From positions 1 through 35,613 of the forward strand of contig NZ_NOZR01000039.1 in NCBI RefSeq assembly GCF_002250655.1: DNA of 35,613 bases, in the 5' to 3' direction. The stretch is from Mycolicibacterium sphagni. Lineage in GTDB: Bacteria > Actinomycetota > Actinomycetes > Mycobacteriales > Mycobacteriaceae. How positions within the stretch are numbered: the first letter of the stretch is position 1; every line of letters begins with the position of its first letter. The position numbers and the translations under genes were made by a program. Of the stretch, positions 30,563 through 35,613 are shown one piece after another. A model generated the notes under the pieces. The model did no database searches. It saw nothing but the letters and a program-made list of their open reading frames with translations, and was not told the DNA's origin.

Positions 30563-31537
30563 GTGACGATCGCGGTGACCGGATCTATCGCCACCGACCA
30601 CCTGATGCGGTTTCCCGGGCGGTTTTCCGAACAGCTCCTGGCCGAGCATCTGCAGAAGGTGTCGCTGAGCTTCCTCGTCGACGACCTGGTGGTGCATCGC
30701 GGCGGCGTCGCGGGCAACATGGCCTACGCGATGGGCCTGCTCGGCGGCGACCCGACGCTCGTCGGTGCCGTCGGGTCGGACTTCGACGAATACCGGCAGT
30801 GGCTGGAATCCCACGGTGTCGACACCTCCCACGTGCTGGTGTCGAAAACCGCGTACACCGCGCGTTTCGTCTGCACCACCGACGAGGACATGGCCCAGAT
30901 CGCGTCGTTCTACCCGGGCGCGATGTCGGAAGCCCGTGACATCAAGCTCGCGGATCTCGTCGAGCGCAGCGGCGCACCGGAATTGGTGATCATCGGGGCC
31001 AACGACCCGGAAGCGATGTTCCTCCACACCGAAGAGTGCCGCGAGCTGGGTCTGGCGTTCGCCGCCGATCCCAGCCAGCAGCTGGCCCGCCTCACCGGTG
31101 AGGAGATCCGCCGGCTCATCGACGGCGCCACCTACCTGTTCACCAACGACTACGAGTGGGATCTGCTGCTGCAGAAGTCCGGCTGGTCGGAAGCCGAAGT
31201 GATGAGCCAGATTCAGCTGCGCGTCACCACGCTGGGCCCCAACGGGGTCGACCTCGTCGGTCGCGACGGCACCTTCATCCACGTCGACGTGGTGCCCGAG
31301 ACGCAGAAGGACGACCCGACCGGGATCGGCGATGCCTTCCGCGCCGGATTCCTCACCGCCCGCGGTGCCGGCCTGAGCCTGGAGCGCGCCGCGCAGTTCG
31401 CGTCGCTGGTCGCCACCCTCGTGCTGGAAGCGCCGGGCCCGCAGGAGTGGACCTGGGACCGCAACGCCGGGATCGCCCGCATCAGGGATGCCTACGGTCC
31501 CGAAGCGGCCGAAGAGATTTCGGCTGCGCTCGCCTAG
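30563..31537 (+). CDS. adoK: Adenosine kinase AdoK (PfkB family)
   Basis: Phosphorylates adenosine to AMP (purine salvage). GTG 30563 gives 324 residues beginning MTIAVTGSIATDHLMRFPGR, identical in length and near-identical in start to the M. tuberculosis enzyme; ATG 30545 would add six residues. PfkB-fold motifs: VVHRGGVAGNMAYAMGLLGG near the N-terminus, GANDPEAMFLHTEECRELG in the middle, and the C-terminal anion-hole motif DPTGIGDAFRAGF with catalytic Asp257. Bacterial adenosine kinases of this ribokinase-like type are typical of mycobacteria. Its TAG stop shares CTAG with convergent asnB. Confidence 0.95.
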   Translation: MTIAVTGSIATDHLMRFPGRFSEQLLAEHLQKVSLSFLVDDLVVHRGGVAGNMAYAMGLLGGDPTLVGAVGSDFDEYRQWLESHGVDTSHVLVSKTAYTARFVCTTDEDMAQIASFYPGAMSEARDIKLADLVERSGAPELVIIGANDPEAMFLHTEECRELGLAFAADPSQQLARLTGEEIRRLIDGATYLFTNDYEWDLLLQKSGWSEAEVMSQIQLRVTTLGPNGVDLVGRDGTFIHVDVVPETQKDDPTGIGDAFRAGFLTARGAGLSLERAAQFASLVATLVLEAPGPQEWTWDRNAGIARIRDAYGPEAAEEISAALA

Positions 31538-33465
31538 AGCTGGACGGGGTACTGCGGCTCGCTGATCGTCGGCACGACACTGCGCTCGACGAAGATCGCG
31601 TGCCACAGCATGAAGATCAGCACCGTCCATAGCCGGCGGCTGTGATCGCCGTCGCCGGCGCGGTGCGCGTCGAGCATCGTGCGCACGGCGCCGATGTCGA
31701 CAAGATGACCGGTCTGCGACGCGTCGATCATCCCGTACGCCCAGTCCATCAGCTCGCCCGCGCGCAGCCAGTGCCGGATCGGCACCGGGAAGCCCAGCTT
31801 CGCTCGGTTCAGCACGTGCGGCGGCACGATCGGTTCCAGCGCACGGCGCAGCGCGTACTTGGTGGTGGCGCGGGTGATCTTCTGGTCGAACGGCAGCCGG
31901 GATGCCACCGCGAACACTTCGGGGTCCAGGAACGGCACCCGGAGCTCAAGCGAATTGGCCATGGTCATCTTGTCGGCTTTGACCAGGATGTCGCCGCGCA
32001 ACCAGGTAAACAGGTCGATGTGCTGCATCCGCGCGACCGGGTCCCAGCCGTCTGACTCGCCGTAGATTCCGGCGGTGACGTCGGTGTGCGTCCAGGCCGG
32101 ATCGAAACCGCGCAGCACGGCGCGCAGCTGCGCGTCGGAGAAGCTGCGGGCATTGCCGTAGTAGCGCTCCTGAAGGGTCAGCGATCCCCGGTGCAGCAGG
32201 CTCTTGCCGCGCATCCCCTCCGGCAGCGGGCGCGACGCGCGGCCCAGCGACTTGCGGACCGGGCGGGGGAGATAGTCGAAAGGCTTGAGGGACAACGGCT
32301 CCCGATAGATCGTGTACCCGCCGAAGAGCTCATCGGCGCCCTCGCCGCTCAACACCACTTTGACGTGCTTGCGGGCCTCGCGGGCGATGAAGAACAGCGG
32401 CACCAGCGCGGGGTCGGCCACGGGTTCGTCGAGATACCAGACGATTTCGGGCAGCGCGGCCACGAATTCGGACTGGCTGACCACCTTGGCCACGTGTCGC
32501 GCACCGATCGCCTCGGCCGATGCCACCGCCACGTCGACCTCTGAGAAGCCCTCGCGCTCGAATCCGGTGGTAAAGGTGATCAGCCGCGGATTGTGCCGGA
32601 TCGCCAGGGCGGCGATCGCGGTCGAATCGATGCCGCCGGACAGGAACGCCCCGACGGTCACGTCGGCGCGCATGTGCTTGGCCACCGAGTCCTCCAGGAC
32701 CGCGGTGATCTCGTCGTAGCGGGCCTGTTCGCCACCGGCGAGAAAAGGAACAGCGCTGAACTTTGGTACGAAGTAGCGGGTGACCTTCGGCTGCCGGCCG
32801 GGATGGATCACCGCGTAACAGCCGGACTCCAGGCGGCGGATGCCGCGGTGCAGCGTCTCGGGCTCGGGCACGTACTGCAGCACGGTGTAGTGCTGCACCG
32901 CGCGCTCGTCGATGGCCAGGTCGACGCCGATCTGCGTCGCCAGGTCGAGCAGGCATTTCTTCTCACTACCGACCGCGGTGCCACCGGGCCCGGTCGCCAT
33001 GAACAGCGGCTTGATGCCGAACGGGTCACGGGCGCAGAACAACTCCTGCTTCCTGGTGTCCCACAGTGCGAACGCGAACATGCCACGAAGCCGGCTCAGC
33101 GCCGTGGTGCCCCAGTGGTGGTAGGCGGCCACGACTGCCTCGCCGTCGCCGTCGGTGGCGAAGACGGCACCGAATTCGGACCGCAGTTCCTCGCGCAACT
33201 CCAGGTAGTTGTAGATCTCACCGTTGAACACCAGCGCGTAGCGGTCGGGGTCGTCGGCCGGGCCCCAGCGCAGCGGCTGGTGCGAGTGGGCGATATCGAT
33301 GATCGAGAGCCGGTTGAACCCCAGCACCACCCGATCGTCCGACCAGGTGCCCGGCTCGTCGGGGCCCCGGTGGCGCATCAGATGCGACGCGCCCGCGACC
33401 GCCCTGACGATGTCTTCAGTAACCGGGACCGAACCGTCTGTAACCAGGGCCAGCAGTCCGCACAC
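31534..33465 (-). CDS. asnB: Asparagine synthetase (glutamine-hydrolysing) AsnB
   Basis: Makes asparagine from aspartate, ATP and glutamine-derived ammonia. The 643-residue protein starts at GTG 33465 so that Cys2 (MCGLLALVTDG) becomes the N-terminal nucleophile after Met removal. The class II glutaminase domain (about 1-210) contains MRHRGPDEPGTW, NGEIYNYLELREEL and RDPFGIKPLF. The synthetase domain (about 240-600) has the PP-loop SGGIDST at 276-282, SGEGADELFGGY and LRVPFLD. In M. tuberculosis this gene is implicated in resistance of the envelope, amidating meso-diaminopimelate-type substrates having been proposed for related AsnB proteins; that cannot be told here. A CATACT -10 lies 7 nt upstream, suggesting a leaderless start. 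Confidence 0.94.
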   Translation of the reverse strand: MCGLLALVTDGSVPVTEDIVRAVAGASHLMRHRGPDEPGTWSDDRVVLGFNRLSIIDIAHSHQPLRWGPADDPDRYALVFNGEIYNYLELREELRSEFGAVFATDGDGEAVVAAYHHWGTTALSRLRGMFAFALWDTRKQELFCARDPFGIKPLFMATGPGGTAVGSEKKCLLDLATQIGVDLAIDERAVQHYTVLQYVPEPETLHRGIRRLESGCYAVIHPGRQPKVTRYFVPKFSAVPFLAGGEQARYDEITAVLEDSVAKHMRADVTVGAFLSGGIDSTAIAALAIRHNPRLITFTTGFEREGFSEVDVAVASAEAIGARHVAKVVSQSEFVAALPEIVWYLDEPVADPALVPLFFIAREARKHVKVVLSGEGADELFGGYTIYREPLSLKPFDYLPRPVRKSLGRASRPLPEGMRGKSLLHRGSLTLQERYYGNARSFSDAQLRAVLRGFDPAWTHTDVTAGIYGESDGWDPVARMQHIDLFTWLRGDILVKADKMTMANSLELRVPFLDPEVFAVASRLPFDQKITRATTKYALRRALEPIVPPHVLNRAKLGFPVPIRHWLRAGELMDWAYGMIDASQTGHLVDIGAVRTMLDAHRAGDGDHSRRLWTVLIFMLWHAIFVERSVVPTISEPQYPVQL

Positions 33466-33472
33466 CGGGCCT

Positions 33473-33478
33473 AGTATG
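33473..33478 (-). promoter_or_regulatory. Putative -10 element of leaderless asnB
   Basis: CATACT on the minus strand keeps the key A2 and T6 bases and is 7 nt from GTG 33465. No ribosome site is visible in between. Confidence 0.35.
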
Positions 33479-33530
33479 CCGGAACCCGGCGATCAACCGG
33501 GCTGGGTGTTCGGGTGTGGTCTACGCTGCG

Positions 33531-33549
33531 TAGTATTCGTTTCGCGAAA
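33531..33549 (+). promoter_or_regulatory. Putative ctaC promoter region with palindrome
   Basis: TAGTAT (33531-33536) is a good -10 hexamer, placing the start near 33543. The perfect palindrome TTTCGCGAAA (33540-33549) covers that point. The leader of about 34 nt ends with AGGAGG (33564-33569), 7 nt before GTG 33577, which fixes the ctaC start. Confidence 0.4.
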
Positions 33550-33576
33550 AAGTTCCCGCGAGCAGGAGGCGCCTAC

Positions 33577-34620
33577 GTGAAGACCCGCGGTTCCCGGTTT
33601 CGGGTGCTGGCGCTAGCCGTCACTTTCGGTGCGCTGGCGCTCACTCTCAGCGGGTGCAGCTGGCAGGAAGTGTTCGGCCTGGGCTGGCCCAAGGGCATCA
33701 CCCATGAGGCGCAGACCAACCGCGACCTCTGGGTCTGGTCGGTCATCTCCGCGTTCGTCGTCGGCATCATCGTGTGGGGCCTGACCTTCTGGGCGATGGC
33801 CTTCCACCGCAAGAAGAAGGGCGCTCCCGTCGATGCGGAGCTGCCCCGCCAGTTCGGCTACAACATGCCGCTGGAACTGGTGCTCACGATCATCCCGTTC
33901 CTGATCATTTCCGTGCTCTTCTACTTCACCGTCGTGGTGCAGGAGAAGATGATGCACCGGGATCCCAATCCCGAGGTCGTCATCGACGTCACGGCGTTCC
34001 AGTGGAACTGGAAGTTCGGCTACCAGAAGGTCGACTTCAAGGACGGCACGCTCAACTTCGACGGCGCCGATGCCGCGCGCAAGGCCGCGATGGTGTCCAA
34101 GCCCGAGGGCGTTGACGAGCATGGCGAGGAGAAGGTCGGCGCGGTGCGCGGCCTGAACCCCCAGGACCGCACGTACTTGAACTTCGACAAGGTCGAGACG
34201 TTGGGCACCAGCAACGAGATCCCGGTGCTGGTGCTGCCGGCCGGCAAGCGCATCGAGTTCCAGATTGCCTCCGCTGATGTCATCCACTCGTTCTGGGTGC
34301 CCGAGTTCCTGTTCAAGCGCGACGTCTTCCCGAACCCGGAAGCCAACCACACCGAGAACAAGTTTCAGGTCGCCGAGATCACCGAGACCGGAGCGTTCGT
34401 CGGTCGCTGCGCCGAGATGTGCGGCACCTACCACTCGATGATGAACTTCGAGGTTCGGGTGGTCTCGCCCAGCGACTTCAAGACCTATCTGGAGCAGCGG
34501 ATCGCCGGTAAGACCAACGCCGAGGCGCTGCTGGCCATCAACCAGTCACCGGTGGCGATCACCACCCACCCGTTCGACACCAGGCGGGGCGAGCAAGTGA
34601 TCCCGCAGGCGAGCAAGTAG
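33577..34620 (+). CDS. ctaC: Cytochrome c oxidase subunit II CtaC
   Basis: Carries the CuA centre of the aa3-type oxidase, part of the actinobacterial bc1-aa3 supercomplex in the plasma membrane. GTG 33577 follows AGGAGG by 7 nt and gives 347 residues. The signal peptide ends in the lipobox LSGC (Cys27), so the subunit is probably lipidated. Two membrane helices follow at about 51-76 and 101-121. The outside cupredoxin domain has the His of ADVIHSFWVPE and the CuA cluster motif CAEMCGTYHSMM (Cys278, Cys282, His286, Met289). An insertion with the sequence SKPEGVDEHGEEKVGAVRGL separates CuA-domain strands, as in M. tuberculosis CtaC. It is followed 10 bp later by ctaF. Confidence 0.96.
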   Translation: MKTRGSRFRVLALAVTFGALALTLSGCSWQEVFGLGWPKGITHEAQTNRDLWVWSVISAFVVGIIVWGLTFWAMAFHRKKKGAPVDAELPRQFGYNMPLELVLTIIPFLIISVLFYFTVVVQEKMMHRDPNPEVVIDVTAFQWNWKFGYQKVDFKDGTLNFDGADAARKAAMVSKPEGVDEHGEEKVGAVRGLNPQDRTYLNFDKVETLGTSNEIPVLVLPAGKRIEFQIASADVIHSFWVPEFLFKRDVFPNPEANHTENKFQVAEITETGAFVGRCAEMCGTYHSMMNFEVRVVSPSDFKTYLEQRIAGKTNAEALLAINQSPVAITTHPFDTRRGEQVIPQASK

Positions 34621-34630
34621 GGGACCGCAG

Positions 34631-35050
34631 ATGCATATTGAAGCCAGGCTCTTCGAAATCCTGACCGGCTTTTTCGTCCTCGCCGCGATCGTCTACGGCG
34701 TATTGACCGCGGTCTTCCAGTACGGCGGCATCGAGTGGGCCGGCACCACTGCGCTGGTGCTCACCGCGGGTTTGTCGTTGATCACCGGTACCTTCTTCCG
34801 CTTCGTGGCGCGTCGTCTCGATACTCGTCCCGAGGACTACGAGGAGGCTGAAATCAGTGATGGTGCAGGGGAGTTGGGCTTCTACGCGCCGCACAGCTGG
34901 TGGCCGATCCTGATCGCCCTGTCGTTCTCGACCGCCGCTGTCGGTGCCGCGCTGTGGCTGCCCTGGCTGATCGCCGCCGGTGTGGTCTTCGTGATCGCGG
35001 CCGTGTGCGGGCTGGTGTTCGAGTACTACATCGGCCCCGAGAAGCACTGA
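34631..35050 (+). CDS. ctaF: Actinobacterial cytochrome c oxidase subunit IV CtaF
   Basis: A 139-residue membrane subunit found only in the actinobacterial aa3 oxidase. It has four membrane helices in two hairpins: about 8-30 (LFEILTGFFVLAAIVYGVL), 36-60 (WAGTTALVLTAGLSLITGTF), 88-107 (WWPILIALSFSTAAVGAALW) and 109-132 (PWLIAAGVVFVIAAVCGLVF). A hydrophilic loop between the hairpins holds RRLDTRPEDYEEAEISDGAG. Length equals that of M. tuberculosis Rv2199c. ATG 34631 has AGGGGA about 6 nt upstream and lies 10 bp after ctaC, an operon that co-supplies two subunits of one complex. Confidence 0.95.
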   Translation: MHIEARLFEILTGFFVLAAIVYGVLTAVFQYGGIEWAGTTALVLTAGLSLITGTFFRFVARRLDTRPEDYEEAEISDGAGELGFYAPHSWWPILIALSFSTAAVGAALWLPWLIAAGVVFVIAAVCGLVFEYYIGPEKH

Positions 35051-35125
35051 CGGTTCGAAGGTCACAATCGAGACATCACTTGGCGCCAACGGTGTGCTGC
35101 GGCATACCTGGCCCTGCCTGTTCGG

Positions 35126-35131
35126 TAGGGT
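35126..35131 (+). promoter_or_regulatory. Putative -10 element of mmpS3
   Basis: TAGGGT in the 171-bp gap after ctaF would start transcription near 35138, leaving a leader of about 84 nt. The gap also holds the perfect palindrome TTGGCGCCAA at 35080-35089, just after the ctaF stop. Confidence 0.35.
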
Positions 35132-35221
35132 TTTGCCAGGGCAACGGGAGCCGTCGGCGCGCTGCGTGCCAGTCCTTGGCCCGCGTGCCGCGGTGATGTA
35201 GTCGAAAGAGGACAGGCGAGC

Positions 35222-35613
35222 ATGAGCGGGCCGAATCCGCCGGATGAGGAGTCGGGCGGTCAGCACTCGGATCAGTCATCCGAGGAGCACCGGAGCGAGA
35301 CGCCGACCGGCACGGGCTTTGAGGCCTACTCCGCGCCGGAGGCCGAGCAGTACACCGCGGGCCCCTTCGTCGCGCCCGATCCCGGGCTCTACGACTACGA
35401 CAGCTACGAAGCGGGTACGGAGTACATCGAAGAGCCGCGGCCGCCGAAGTGGCCGTGGGTGGTCGGGGTCACCGCGATCATCGCCGCCATCGCACTGGTG
35501 GTGTCGGTGTCACTGCTGGTGACCAGTACCGACACGAACAACCTGGCCACGCCGGCGACGACGACCGTCAAACCCCCGCCGGTGCAGGACCAGATCATCA
35601 CCACCACCCAGCC
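35222..35613 (+). CDS. mmpS3: MmpS3-like envelope membrane protein (5' part)
   Basis: The frame from ATG 35222 (MSGPNPPDEESGGQHSDQSS) is open to the window edge, 130 complete codons. Residues 1-78 are an acidic, disordered cytoplasmic region containing AYSAPEAEQYTAGPFVAPDP and LYDYDSYE. Then come PPKWPWVVGVTAIIAAIALV and a helix extending through VSVSLLV, and the start of a Thr/Pro-rich outside stalk (TTTVKPPPVQDQIITTTQ). This order matches M. tuberculosis MmpS3, placed next to ctaC/ctaF in that genome too. Unlike other MmpS proteins it has no adjacent mmpL partner in known genomes. An AGAGGA site lies about 10 nt before the ATG. Confidence 0.9.
   Translation, partial: MSGPNPPDEESGGQHSDQSSEEHRSETPTGTGFEAYSAPEAEQYTAGPFVAPDPGLYDYDSYEAGTEYIEEPRPPKWPWVVGVTAIIAAIALVVSVSLLVTSTDTNNLATPATTTVKPPPVQDQIITTTQ

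Overview
High-GC actinobacterial DNA. Gene content and order match the glnA2-glnE-glnA1 / lipBA / dlaT / pepB / gcvT / ilvE / cobS / cobT / adoK / asnB / ctaC block of Mycobacterium tuberculosis (about Rv2224c down to Rv2198c), so the source is a Mycobacterium or, more likely, a fast-growing Mycolicibacterium. Support includes mycobacteria-specific forms (EphD hydrolase-SDR fusion, CtaF-type oxidase subunit IV, MmpS3, AdoK) and many GTG starts with a -10 hexamer only 6-8 nt ahead. Family and synteny statements rest on recognised sequence and memory of the M. tuberculosis map, not on a search.

Layout. 1-5274: end of a Hip1/CaeA-like exported hydrolase, then glutamine synthetase GlnA2, the adenylyltransferase GlnE, and a hotdog thioesterase overlapping an F420-dependent (luciferase-like) oxidoreductase (to 6131). 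6128-8598 is an accessory stretch: DoxX protein, EAL-DICT cyclic-di-GMP phosphodiesterase, a truncated M50-like membrane protein and the last 46 codons of a tyrosine integrase. 8604-10686: main glutamine synthetase GlnA1 (with its adenylylation Tyr406) diverging from an RDD membrane protein. 10715-12144: a gene remnant and a decayed IS3-family element. 12154-19082 (minus): Tat-lipoprotein amidohydrolase, DUF4191 protein, LipA, LipB, an epimerase and the E2 component DlaT/SucB. LipB and LipA make the lipoyl groups that DlaT carries.

19248-25201: small unknown protein, EphD, then PepB and GcvT diverging from a perfect palindrome, and IlvE. 25198-28184 (minus): DUF3043 protein, CobU, CobT, CobS (late cobalamin nucleotide-loop assembly). 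28208-29708: glycerate kinase and an A-type Fe-S carrier. 29748-33465: proline-rich membrane protein, adenosine kinase AdoK, asparagine synthetase AsnB. 33577-end: CtaC and CtaF of the aa3 oxidase and the 5' part of mmpS3.

The most interesting signals are in gene-to-gene architecture. Two tight divergent pairs (pepB/gcvT and DUF3043/glycerate kinase) appear to share back-to-back promoters. Four convergent pairs end on one shared CTAG tetranucleotide. The accessory stretch ends in an integrase scar. No intergenic gap exceeds 300 bases; no tRNA, rRNA or CRISPR array was seen.
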